From the NCBI GenBank assembly GCA_963759095.1, contig CAVWYF010000036.1, positions 124,001 to 188,000 of the forward strand: a stretch of DNA of 64,000 nucleotides, given 5' to 3'. Of the stretch, positions 33,635 to 41,883 are shown piece after piece. Under the pieces are notes generated by a model that made no database searches, was not told where the DNA came from, and was given only the letters and a program-made list of their open reading frames with translations. Each line of letters starts with the position of its first letter. The stretch's first letter is position 1. This stretch comes from Anderseniella sp963759095 (GTDB taxonomy: Bacteria > Pseudomonadota > Alphaproteobacteria > Rhizobiales > Aestuariivirgaceae). Position numbers and translations under genes: made by a program.

Positions 33635-33983
33635 AAAAAAAACCTCGAAAATTCTGGGCCTCAAAAAAGCCGGGAATCTTCGTTGCATCAATATGAACCA
33701 CGAAGACCAGCCTGACCACCTTTCAAGCAAGTCCGGTGCCAAAAAAAAGAGCCACGAAATAATCGTGGCTCATAAAGTCTAACAGGGAGGCGTCAAACAG
33801 AGTGGAAAACCACTCGGGTAATCCCTAAGGACTACGTTAATGAATATGCACCGCAGATCCTTACCAAAAGGTTAACATGATTCATTTTGGACAATATTGA
33901 ATCAATTCATTCAGGTTACTTTTCAGATAACTGATTCAGTTCAGTGACTTAGTTCGGGAATAAAATTGACCCGCAGGGTACTG
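33635..33983. other. Gene-free region with terminator and possible small RNA
   Basis: 349 bp between DUF1465 and DUF1192, both on the minus strand. It holds a strong minus-strand terminator (33743-33773), a second perfect hairpin GAGTGG-AAAA-CCACTC (33800-33815) and a TTAA-N7-GTAA element near 33865-33880 that is one base off a CtrA consensus. No ORF is supported. Confidence 0.6.
33743..33773 (-). terminator. Minus-strand rho-independent terminator
   Basis: On the minus strand GAGCCACGA, a 5-nt loop, TCGTGGCTC, then eight T residues. A perfect 9-bp stem. It ends transcription coming from the DUF1192 side, or a small RNA starting near 33880. Confidence 0.85.
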
Positions 33984-34169
33984 TTACAGTTTGAAAAACG
34001 AGTCTGCCGCAACCTTTGAGGACTGTTTTCCGTCAATTTCGGCTTTCAGGCGCACAATTTCGTCCTCGAACTCCACCACCCGCTTTTGCAATTCCTCAAC
34101 AGACAGCTCTGAGAGGTCTTCACCAACAGCAGGACCGGGCTTTTTCGGTTTGATGATTTCTTCGTCCAT
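33984..34169 (-). CDS. DUF1192-family small protein
   Basis: 61 residues from ATG 34169, preceded by GGAGG at ideal spacing; the longer frame to 34295 is not supported. MDEEIIKPKKPGPAVGEDLS and the helical LSVEELQKRVVEFEDEIVRL are typical of DUF1192, a short rhizobial protein encoded beside the quinone oxidoreductase gene, as here. Function is unknown. Confidence 0.88.
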   Translation of the reverse strand: MDEEIIKPKKPGPAVGEDLSELSVEELQKRVVEFEDEIVRLKAEIDGKQSSKVAADSFFKL

Positions 34170-34258
34170 GGCAATGACCTCCGCTTGCAACCGCCTGATT
34201 GCATCACTACTAGTTGTTTCATAATGCCTAACCGGCAATTTCCTGACAACCTTTGCAT

Positions 34259-35272
34259 ATGAGGCCCACAGCTGTGACCAGTATTCCTTCTTCAATGACC
34301 GCGATTGAAATAACCACGCCAGGCGGCCCTGATGTGCTCAAACCGCTCACAATGCCGACCCCGGCACCAGGTGCCGGCGAGGTATTGATCAAGGTTGCGG
34401 CAGCCGGCGTGAACCGCCCGGATGTCCTGCAGCGAATAGGTGCCTACCCGCCGCCGCCCGGCGCATCAGAAATCCCCGGGCTGGAGATTGCCGGTGAAGT
34501 TGTTGCTCTGGGCGAAGGTGCTTCGCTTTGGAAAACCGGCGACAAGGTCTGCGCCCTGGTGGCCGGCGGCGGATATGCCGAGTACTGCTGTGTCCACGAA
34601 ACCAATGCCCTTCCGGTTCCTGATGGCCTTACCATGGCCGAGGCAGCCGGCGTGCCGGAAACTTTCTTCACCGTATGGACCAATGTGTTTGAACGCGGCG
34701 CCCTGAAACCCGGTGAAAGCCTGCTCGTGCATGGAGGCTCGTCCGGTATTGGCACAACTGCCATCCAGATCGCGTCCCAACTTGGGTCAACCGTCTACAC
34801 AACGGCAGGTTCTGCCGACAAGTGCGCGGCCTGCGAAGAGCTTGGTGCCGAACGTGCCATCAACTATCGCGAAGAAGATTTTGTGGAAGTGCTGAAACAG
34901 GCAACCGGCAAGAAGGGCGTCGACGTCATACTCGACATGGTCGGCGGTGACTACATTCAGCGCAACATCAAGGCAGCGGCGCGCGATGGCCGCATTGTCA
35001 ACATTGCCTTCCTCAACGGGTCAAAGGCAGAAGTTGATTTCATGATGGTCATGCTCAAGCGCCTGACACTGACCGGCTCCACCTTGCGCATTCGCCCGAT
35101 CGCCGACAAGGCAGCCATTGCCAGCGCCTTGAAGAAAACCGTATGGCCGTTGATCGAGGCCGGCAAAGTCAAACCGCAATTGTTCAAGACCTTCCCGCTG
35201 GCGCAGGCCGACAAGGCACATGCCCTGATGGAAACATCAGCACATATCGGCAAGATTGTTCTGGAAGTCTGA
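34259..35272 (+). CDS. NAD(P)H-quinone oxidoreductase (zeta-crystallin/PIG3-like)
   Basis: 337 residues from ATG 34259; ATG 34295 (MTAIEITTPGGPDVL) is the alternative and no ribosome-binding site decides. MDR superfamily without catalytic zinc: GVNRPDVLQRIGAYPPPPG, the nucleotide-binding HGGSSGIGTTAIQ and the GSTLR segment are those of PIG3-type quinone reductases. It reduces quinones by one electron with NADPH. It diverges from the DUF1192 gene. Confidence 0.93.
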   Translation: MRPTAVTSIPSSMTAIEITTPGGPDVLKPLTMPTPAPGAGEVLIKVAAAGVNRPDVLQRIGAYPPPPGASEIPGLEIAGEVVALGEGASLWKTGDKVCALVAGGGYAEYCCVHETNALPVPDGLTMAEAAGVPETFFTVWTNVFERGALKPGESLLVHGGSSGIGTTAIQIASQLGSTVYTTAGSADKCAACEELGAERAINYREEDFVEVLKQATGKKGVDVILDMVGGDYIQRNIKAAARDGRIVNIAFLNGSKAEVDFMMVMLKRLTLTGSTLRIRPIADKAAIASALKKTVWPLIEAGKVKPQLFKTFPLAQADKAHALMETSAHIGKIVLEV

Positions 35273-35387
35273 GACCTGCCCCTGATCACGGCAAATCCGC
35301 TGGCGTCTCGCGCAACTGGTGTTAAGCTTGCCTGGTTCAGGGTCTTATGCCCGGGATTTGTGGGTCTATGTGTGAGGAGAGGTTTAA

Positions 35388-36203
35388 ATGTGTGATGCAT
35401 GTGTAATCCAAAGCGTGAAGGCGCAAATGTTGTCGCGGCGCGCGCTGTTTCAAACCGCTGCTGCAGGTGTTGCCGCTGCTGCTGTAACGGCGCCCATGTC
35501 TGCACCGGCCCTGGCCGCCGGACATGAAAAAGTAGAGGATATGACACACGAATTATACGAGGACTTCCCAACCTACTTTGGCGCCCAGCAATTCTTCAAG
35601 GATCAGAAATTCAAGTTCAAGGACAATGGTTTCAACCTGTTTGAACTGCGCGTAAACGAACACACCGGCACCCATGTGGATGCGCCGCTGCATTTTTCCG
35701 AGGATGGCCAGTCGGTTGCAGAAATACCGCTGGCCAACCTGATCTGCCCGCTGTGCGTCATCGACGTGAAGGCGAAGGCTGCAGAAAACGTGGATTACCA
35801 GGTCACCCCGGATGACGTGAAAGCCTGGATTGCCGCCAATGGCCCCATTCCCGACAAGGCCTGCATTGCCATGAACTCCGGCTGGGCGGCGCACGTCGGT
35901 AGCGACAAGTTTCGCGGCGCAGATGCTGAAAAGAAGATGCATTTCCCAGGGTTCCACATCGAGGCAACCAAAATGCTGCTGGAGACCGGTGCCGTCGGCA
36001 TCGCTGTCGATACGCTGTCGCTTGATTTCGGCCAGTCAGCCGATTTCGCCACTCACTATGCCTGGCTGCCGACAAACCGCTGGGGTATTGAAAATCTGGC
36101 AAATCTCGATGCAGTGCCAGCCAAGGGTGCAACACTTGTTGTTGGCGCGCCCAAGCACCGTGGCGGCACCGGTGGGCCCGCCCGTGTTTTCGCGATGGTC
36201 TGA
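35388..36203 (+). CDS. Tat-exported cyclase/kynurenine-formamidase-like metal hydrolase
   Basis: 271 residues with GGAGAGG before the ATG. The N-terminus has a twin-arginine signal (SRRALFQTAAAGVAAAAVTA, cleavage after ALAA). The mature part has the cyclase-family metal motif HTGTHVDAPLHF and a later DTLSLDFG segment. Cytosolic relatives hydrolyse N-formylkynurenine; this exported version must act in the periplasm on another amide, lactone or ester. It lies 64 nt before an RraA-like gene on the same strand. Confidence 0.88.
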   Translation: MCDACVIQSVKAQMLSRRALFQTAAAGVAAAAVTAPMSAPALAAGHEKVEDMTHELYEDFPTYFGAQQFFKDQKFKFKDNGFNLFELRVNEHTGTHVDAPLHFSEDGQSVAEIPLANLICPLCVIDVKAKAAENVDYQVTPDDVKAWIAANGPIPDKACIAMNSGWAAHVGSDKFRGADAEKKMHFPGFHIEATKMLLETGAVGIAVDTLSLDFGQSADFATHYAWLPTNRWGIENLANLDAVPAKGATLVVGAPKHRGGTGGPARVFAMV

Positions 36204-36222
36204 GCTGATCCGAACCAGAATA

Positions 36223-36243
36223 ACATCCCGGCTTTAGCGCCGG
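36223..36243. other. GC-rich hairpin between the cyclase and RraA genes
   Basis: CCCGGC-TTTAG-CGCCGGG: a 6-7 bp GC stem without a following T tract, so it is either an attenuating or stabilising structure in an operon or unrelated to termination. Confidence 0.5.
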
Positions 36244-36267
36244 GGTGATTACATCAAGGTAGATATC

Positions 36268-36921
36268 ATGACCGATCTTCTGGACCAGCTCGCCGAGCTC
36301 GAAACATCCATGCTTGCCGACATCAACAAGTACATTCGTGCAATGGATGCCGGTATCAGGCGTATAAACCCGGGCCGCAAGCTTATAGGGCGCGCCCGGA
36401 CTGCGTCCTGCCGCAATGACTTTCTGACGGTTATGCGCGTCCTGGCGGATGCCGAGGCCGGAGACGTACTGGTCATTGACGGGCGTGGCGGTCATCTGGC
36501 ATTGGCCGGCGAGATGTTTGCCCTGGAAGCGTATCGCAAAAATCTGGGCGGCATCATCGTGGACGGCATGGTGCGCAATTCAGCCGCCATGCAGGATATC
36601 GACCTGCCGGTCTATGCCCGTGCGGTGCACCCTGTTGCCGGTACAATTCAAACAATTGGCGACATTGGGATAGACGTCTCCTGCGGTGGCATTATCGTTT
36701 CTCCAGGCGATGTCGTTTTTGCAGATGCAGACGGTGTTGTCTCCGGAACCGAAGAGGAATTGTCTGCCCTGGTACACGGTGCCCGGAACATCATGGCCAA
36801 TGAAACCATGGCTTTTGCCGGGTTTGAGCGCGGGACCGGGCTCATGGACATGCTGAATTTTGAGGAACACTACGCAAAGCGCGCTGCCGGTGAGTCCAGC
36901 GACCTGACTTATATTTTGTGA
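36268..36921 (+). CDS. RraA-family protein (HMG/CHA aldolase-like)
   Basis: 217 residues. RraA fold motifs: LVIDGRGG, ALAGEMFALEAYRK, GIIVDGMVRN (the R-D pair of class II pyruvate aldolases lies in this region) and SPGDVVFADADGVV. Family members are either RNase E inhibitors or divalent-metal aldolases/decarboxylases of 4-hydroxy-4-methyl-2-oxoglutarate type. Catabolic context with a hydrolase upstream favours the aldolase/decarboxylase side. Confidence 0.85.
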   Translation: MTDLLDQLAELETSMLADINKYIRAMDAGIRRINPGRKLIGRARTASCRNDFLTVMRVLADAEAGDVLVIDGRGGHLALAGEMFALEAYRKNLGGIIVDGMVRNSAAMQDIDLPVYARAVHPVAGTIQTIGDIGIDVSCGGIIVSPGDVVFADADGVVSGTEEELSALVHGARNIMANETMAFAGFERGTGLMDMLNFEEHYAKRAAGESSDLTYIL

Positions 36922-37040
36922 GCGGTGGAAAATCAGCAATTGCGTAAAGTTTCCATCGGCTTTATATACCAGCCATCCCAAGCAGCATTGATCCCACTGG
37001 ATCAGCAGAACCACCGCTCAGGTTCTGAAGGAGAGCACTT

Positions 37041-37823
37041 ATGTCCGACACACCATTGATGCCGAAAGCCACAGCCGTCTGGCTGGTCGACAACACTGCA
37101 CTGACATTCAGCCAGATAGGCGAATTCTGCAAACTGCACACGCTCGAAGTAAAGGGCATTGCAGACGGCGAAGTCGCGGTCGGCATCAAGGGCATGGACC
37201 CGATTGCAGCCAACCAGATTACCCGAGACGAAATCGAAGCCGGAGTGAAGGACCCCAGCCACAAACTGCAGCTGGCCAAATCGAAAATCATCGTGCCTGT
37301 TGCAGCCAAACGCAAGGGACCGAAATACACGCCCGTGTCGCGGCGTCAGGACCGGCCGGATGCAATCAGCTGGTTGCTGCGTTACCACCCCGAACTGGCT
37401 GACAGCCAGGTCATGAAGCTGGTCGGCACCACGAAGACCACTATCAATGCCATTCGTGAGCGCACCCACTGGAACAGCCAGAACCTTAAACCGGTCGACC
37501 CGGTGACATTGGGACTTTGCTCGCAGCTCGAGCTGGATCTTGCAGTGCGCAAGGCAGCCAAGCGTGTCGAAAAAGCCGGCGGTACATTGCCGAACCGCAC
37601 CCTCATGCCCGCCGAAGAAACTGTGCCGCCGCCATATACGATTGCCGACACCCCGGCAGAGCAGGTTGAAGAAGAAGCTGCTGCGCCAAACGCCGATGAA
37701 GCCTTCAAGGACTTCAAGCCGGAAGAGGCCGAACCGCAGGTTGAGGAAGAGGCTGATGTGGATGCTGATTCAGTGTTTGCCAAGCTGAAAGACCTGAAGA
37801 CTGAAACCCCGGCAGAAGAATAG
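37041..37823 (+). CDS. trcR: Cell cycle transcriptional regulator TrcR (DUF1013)
   Basis: 260 residues. The N-terminal half (MPKATAVWLVDNTALTFSQI, then PVSRRQDRPDAISWLLRYHPEL and MKLVGTTKTTINAIRERTHW) is the conserved DUF1013 core with a helix-turn-helix-like segment; the last 60 residues are acidic and low-complexity (EEEADVDADSV). The family is nearly universal in alphaproteobacteria and is annotated as a cell-cycle regulator that binds DNA with RNA polymerase. It stands alone with its own 119-bp upstream region. Confidence 0.93.
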   Translation: MSDTPLMPKATAVWLVDNTALTFSQIGEFCKLHTLEVKGIADGEVAVGIKGMDPIAANQITRDEIEAGVKDPSHKLQLAKSKIIVPVAAKRKGPKYTPVSRRQDRPDAISWLLRYHPELADSQVMKLVGTTKTTINAIRERTHWNSQNLKPVDPVTLGLCSQLELDLAVRKAAKRVEKAGGTLPNRTLMPAEETVPPPYTIADTPAEQVEEEAAAPNADEAFKDFKPEEAEPQVEEEADVDADSVFAKLKDLKTETPAEE

Positions 37824-37839
37824 AGTATTTCCCTGCGGA

Positions 37840-37875
37840 GCTGTTCAACAAGCGTTGAGCAGCGTTTCTGCTTTT
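37840..37875 (+). terminator. Possible terminator after trcR
   Basis: An imperfect stem GCTGTTCAAC / GTTGAGCAGC around AAGC, followed by GTTTCTGCTTTTG. It is weak because the T tract is interrupted. Confidence 0.35.
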
Positions 37876-37903
37876 GTCAGAGCGCTACCAGGCTAAAAAT
37901 GCA

Positions 37904-38010
37904 CTAAAGCGGATTGCGTTTGATGCGAGCCATCTGAACCGCTTTAGTTCTTGTTATGACGCGCTTTTTGGTCCGAAAACCGCTTCTCACTTTTCGGAAA
38001 AGCGCTTTAG
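37904..38010. repeat. Family B double-hairpin repeat
   Basis: About 107 bp. Hairpin 1: CTAAAGCGG (37904-37912) with CCGCTTTAG (37939-37947). Hairpin 2: GCGCTTTT with AAAAGCGC outside and CCGAAAA with TTTTCGG inside. Sequence type is like repeats widespread between genes in Rhizobiales. The EamA stop codon TAA (38007-38009) lies inside its 3' arm. Confidence 0.85.
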
Positions 38011-38969
38011 TCGCGCAGGACCGGCTCTTTTGCTATGGCCTGCTTGCGCGTCAGGTTCTCTCGGTAAAATACGTACAATCCTGACAGGGCAATCAACAGG
38101 ATACCGATTATGCTCAATCTGTCCGGCAGATCACCCCATACGATAAAGCCCAGCAACACGGCAAACGGCAAGCCGGCATACTCAAACGATGCCACCGTGC
38201 GCACTTGCGCAATACGGTAAGCGTGCGACAGCAGATAACCGCCAATGCCTACCAGCAGCCCGCAAGCGACCATCATCGCAAAACCAAATGCGTCCGGCAC
38301 CCTCCAGGCCCTGAACAGAAAGTCCAAAGTCACATTTTCACCGCTCGACATCCAGCCTGAGCCGAACACGATGCCGAAGCCGAGAGAGAAAACGATAAAG
38401 CAAACCTGCACATAAAACGCCATGACGGATGCGTTTTCTGTAGCACCCAGCTTGCGTGCCAGAATTTGAATGGATGCGTAACACACAGCCGCAAACAAAG
38501 GCAGAAGCCCGACAAGCCGTATCGCATCAGTTCCCGGACGCAGCATGATGATTACGCCGATCATGCCCATCAACACCGCCAGCCATCGCTGCAGACCGAT
38601 CTTCTCTCCCAGAAAGGGAATGGCGAGCAGGGTTATGATCAGCGGGGCGGAAAAGAAAATCGCAGCGGCGTCGCCAAGCGGCATCGATGCCAAGCCCAGA
38701 AAATAGGCCATATTGGCACAGATCAACAACACACCGCGCGCCAGATGAGTTCCGGGTCGGCTGGACCTGAGTTGCCTGAACCCTCCCTCCATTTTCAGAA
38801 ACACACCCGTCAGCACAATGGCGAAAACAGAACGTACAAAACCGATCTCGTGCAGGGGATACGTCCCCGACACCAGCTTGATGATCATATCCTGGATGCC
38901 CAGTGCAAACGTCCCCCCGAGCACGCACATGATGCCGATCAGGTTTGTATTGCTGCGTTGTTCGAGCAT
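38007..38969 (-). CDS. EamA/DMT-superfamily transporter
   Basis: 320 residues with ten predicted membrane helices in two EamA halves (first half GIMCVLGGTFALGIQDMIIK, ending about residue 150; second half from LVGLLPLFAAVCYASIQILA). The topology is that of drug/metabolite exporters. Substrate is unknown. The last codons (LRD-stop) lie in a family B repeat. Confidence 0.9.
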   Translation of the reverse strand: MLEQRSNTNLIGIMCVLGGTFALGIQDMIIKLVSGTYPLHEIGFVRSVFAIVLTGVFLKMEGGFRQLRSSRPGTHLARGVLLICANMAYFLGLASMPLGDAAAIFFSAPLIITLLAIPFLGEKIGLQRWLAVLMGMIGVIIMLRPGTDAIRLVGLLPLFAAVCYASIQILARKLGATENASVMAFYVQVCFIVFSLGFGIVFGSGWMSSGENVTLDFLFRAWRVPDAFGFAMMVACGLLVGIGGYLLSHAYRIAQVRTVASFEYAGLPFAVLLGFIVWGDLPDRLSIIGILLIALSGLYVFYRENLTRKQAIAKEPVLRD

Positions 38970-39112
38970 ATGAAGAAAACCGCCTGCGAGTATGACCCTA
39001 GGTCACACTAAACCACTCCATGTTAACGAAGCGGAAATCTGCAGGCGGTTTTACATTCTTGCCCGAAACAAGGTTTCCGCAACCTGAAGGTTGTTTCACT
39101 CAAAATGCCGGC

Positions 39113-39622
39113 TCATGACTCAAATTTCAGATAGAACAGGTCGGTGTCGTCCGGTCGGGCGCCGGCTGCTGTCAGCATGGCGTGAACCTGGCCTCGATGG
39201 TGCGTCTGGTGGTTGAAAAAATGCATTACCAGAAAGCCCGCAGGCTTGGTTACCTCCCGTTTCGCCGCGCCTGAAAACCAGGTGAGATCGTCTTTCAGCC
39301 ACGCTGCGTCCAGGCTTTGAGCCCAGGTCGAAATAGCCTGGTCCATCGTCGTCCGCTGCTGCTTCAACTCGCTCCAGTCGACAGCCATGTCCGGCGATGC
39401 CTCGATCGAGGAAACCGCGGGAGCCGGGCTGCCGGAAAACCTCTGCATCCAGATTTGATCACCCCACAACAGATGACTCAATGTGCCGCGAATGGATTTG
39501 AAAAACGCGCCGCGATCCAGGTTGCGCGCTTCGTCATTGAGTGTGTCAGCAGCGTCGAAAACCGACTGGTTCTGCCACGCATTGTAACGCGCTATTGTGC
39601 GAATATAATATATACTTATCAA
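39113..39622 (-). CDS. DinB-family metal-binding protein
   Basis: 169 residues from TTG 39622, giving MISIYYIRTIARYNAWQN, the family-typical start; GTG 39637 is possible. Metal-ligand histidines are in LSHLLWGDQIW and FFNHQTHHRGQ. DinB-like four-helix proteins include metal-dependent thiol-transferases. Its TTG overlaps the stop of the propionyl-CoA synthetase gene by 4 nt (TTGA), suggesting translational coupling. Confidence 0.85.
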   Translation of the reverse strand: MISIYYIRTIARYNAWQNQSVFDAADTLNDEARNLDRGAFFKSIRGTLSHLLWGDQIWMQRFSGSPAPAVSSIEASPDMAVDWSELKQQRTTMDQAISTWAQSLDAAWLKDDLTWFSGAAKREVTKPAGFLVMHFFNHQTHHRGQVHAMLTAAGARPDDTDLFYLKFES

Positions 39623-41526
39623 AGACTTCCGATACACCTTGCCGTCATTACCTCTGTCAACTCGTCCAGAACAGCCGGGTCGTCAATCGTGGCAGGCATC
39701 TTCCACTCGGCCCCGTCAGCGATTGAGCGTACAGTCCCGCGCAATATCTTGCCGGAGCGTGTCTTGGGCAACCGCGATACGACCATCACGGTGCGCAACG
39801 CCGCCACCGCACCGATCTTGTCACGCACCAGCTTGACGCACTCTGCCTCGACATCTCCAGTTGCCTTGTTGACACCTGATTTCAGTACGACAAATCCAAT
39901 TGGCAACTGGCCTTTCAGCTTGTCTGCGACGCCGACAACCGCACATTCTGCAACATCTTGATGGGATGAAAGCACCTCTTCCATACCGCCGGTGGACAAC
40001 CGGTGGCCGGCCACATTGATTATGTCGTCGGTGCGCGCCATGATGTACAGATAGCCCTCATCGTCCATAAACCCGGCATCCGCGGTCTCGTAGTAGCCGG
40101 GAAAAGCCGTCAGATAGCTGTCACGAAAACGCTCGTCCCCTCTCCACAAGGTTGGCAGGCACGATGGCGGCAGGGGTAACTTTACGCAAACGGCACCCAA
40201 TTCACCTCGCGCCACTTCATGGCCGGCCTCATCGAGAACCTGAATGTCATAACCGGGCATCGGCACGGCAGGTGAGCCCAGCTTGACCGGCAAGGTGCCA
40301 AGGCCAACCGGATTGCCGGCGATGGCCCATCCGGTTTCCGTCTGCCACCAATGGTCGATCACCGGCACCTGCAAAACCTCCTGTGCCCATTCAATTGTGT
40401 CAGGATCTGCGCGTTCGCCGGCCAGAAACAGCGTCCGGAAATGCGAAAGATCGTATTTGCCGATGAACTCGCCTTTCGGATCTTCCTTCTTGATTGCCCG
40501 GAAGGCCGTGGGCGCCGTAAACAGGCAAACTGCCTTATGTTCGGAAATCACCCGCCAGAAAGTACCCGCATCGGGTGTGCCGACCGGCTTTCCTTCAAAC
40601 AGGATTGTCGTACAGCCATGCAGCAAGGGCGCATACACAATGTAGGAATGACCAACCACCCAGCCGACATCTGACGCTGCCCAGTAAACCTCACCCGGCT
40701 TTACTCCATACATGGCCGACATTGACCATTTCAAAGCCACCATGTGCCCGCCATTGTCGCGCACGACGCCCTTGGGCTGACCTGTCGTACCGGAGGTATA
40801 TAGAATATACAGTGGGTCGGTTGCCTGGACAGACACACAATCAGCATGGCGCCCTGCAGCCCGCACGGCATCGACCTCTGCCTGCCAGTCGTGGTCGTAA
40901 CCGGCCTTCATGTCCGCTGCAACCTGATCGCGTTGCAGCACGATTGTGGCAACCGGTTTAGACGCAGCCAGCTCGATTGCCTCATCCAGCAACGGCTTGT
41001 AGGCAATCACCCTTCCCGGCTCAATACCACACGAAGATGATACAATAAGCTTCGGATCGCAGTCATTGATACGTGTTGCGAGCTCTGCAGCAGCAAATCC
41101 GCCAAACACAACCGAATGAATTGCCCCGATCCTGGCACATGCCAGCATGGCGATGGCAGCTTCCGGCACCATCGGCATATAGACAATGACCCGGTCGCCG
41201 CGGGTGGCTCCCTTGTCAGACAAGACCTGGGCAAAGCACGCCACTTCATCCTGCAACTGGGCATAGCTGTAGGTGCGCTTGGCACCTGTAATGGGAAAGT
41301 CATAGATAATGGCCGCCTGCTCGCCGCGTCCTGCCTGAACATGCCGGTCGACACAGTTCCAGCAGGTGTTGCACTCAGCACCTACAAACCAGCGGTCCAG
41401 CCCGTCGACCTTGTCGAAAACCTTGTCCCAGGGTTTGATCCAGTCAATCTCGCCGGCGGCATCCGCCCAGAACCCCTCCGGATCCGATTTCCATCCAGCA
41501 TAAATATCGTGATAGCGGCTCTTCAT
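39619..41526 (-). CDS. prpE: Propionyl-CoA synthetase (propionate-CoA ligase)
   Basis: 635 residues, the length and order of PrpE. ACS-type N-terminal domain (WFVGAECNTCWNCVDRHV), adenylation motif YTSGTTGQPKGVV, WWQTETGW, and the C-terminal lysine motif PKTRSGKILRG whose Lys is subject to acetylation in this family. It converts propionate, ATP and CoA to propionyl-CoA. No methylcitrate-cycle genes are adjacent, so propionyl-CoA probably enters the methylmalonyl route elsewhere. Confidence 0.92.
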   Translation of the reverse strand: MKSRYHDIYAGWKSDPEGFWADAAGEIDWIKPWDKVFDKVDGLDRWFVGAECNTCWNCVDRHVQAGRGEQAAIIYDFPITGAKRTYSYAQLQDEVACFAQVLSDKGATRGDRVIVYMPMVPEAAIAMLACARIGAIHSVVFGGFAAAELATRINDCDPKLIVSSSCGIEPGRVIAYKPLLDEAIELAASKPVATIVLQRDQVAADMKAGYDHDWQAEVDAVRAAGRHADCVSVQATDPLYILYTSGTTGQPKGVVRDNGGHMVALKWSMSAMYGVKPGEVYWAASDVGWVVGHSYIVYAPLLHGCTTILFEGKPVGTPDAGTFWRVISEHKAVCLFTAPTAFRAIKKEDPKGEFIGKYDLSHFRTLFLAGERADPDTIEWAQEVLQVPVIDHWWQTETGWAIAGNPVGLGTLPVKLGSPAVPMPGYDIQVLDEAGHEVARGELGAVCVKLPLPPSCLPTLWRGDERFRDSYLTAFPGYYETADAGFMDDEGYLYIMARTDDIINVAGHRLSTGGMEEVLSSHQDVAECAVVGVADKLKGQLPIGFVVLKSGVNKATGDVEAECVKLVRDKIGAVAALRTVMVVSRLPKTRSGKILRGTVRSIADGAEWKMPATIDDPAVLDELTEVMTARCIGSL

Positions 41527-41883
41527 GTTGTCGGCTTTCCATGCAATTCGAGTTTATTTTCGAGCATTGTGGCCAAACCTGCCATCGTTGCAAGGCACCA
41601 AATAGGCGTATGCCGGTCATCGAACATCATGGCTGACAGCATTTTTGGCAAGTTCAGCTCCGATGTTCACCTTTTGGACGAACTCTACGGTACCGTTGAG
41701 GATGAATGACGGGCATATGTACGGCTGAACAGCACGAGAATGCTCGTTTTTGCACGGGCATTTGGCGCCGCCGGGCTGCCAAATGGCACGCGTTTGCGAC
41801 GAAGGCTCAAGCCCGGCTTCAGTTTACCTGATTGTAAACCTCCTACCGTAGTGTCTTCCCATCAACTTGCGGACGGGAATACT
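41527..41883. other. Divergent intergenic region prpE / PAP2-like gene
   Basis: 357 bp. It contains a 26-codon ORF (41629-41709, MADSIFGKFSSDVHLLDELY...) without a ribosome-binding site, followed 24 nt later by a short stem ACGAG-AATG-CTCGT and TTTT. This could be a small unit on the plus strand, but the evidence is thin. Promoters for both flanking genes must lie here. Confidence 0.45.

Noticed and set aside
41116..41709. 197-codon plus-strand frame antisense to the prpE 5' end
   Set aside because: Most of it is the shadow of prpE. Only its last 26 codons lie in the intergenic gap, and these lack a ribosome-binding site.
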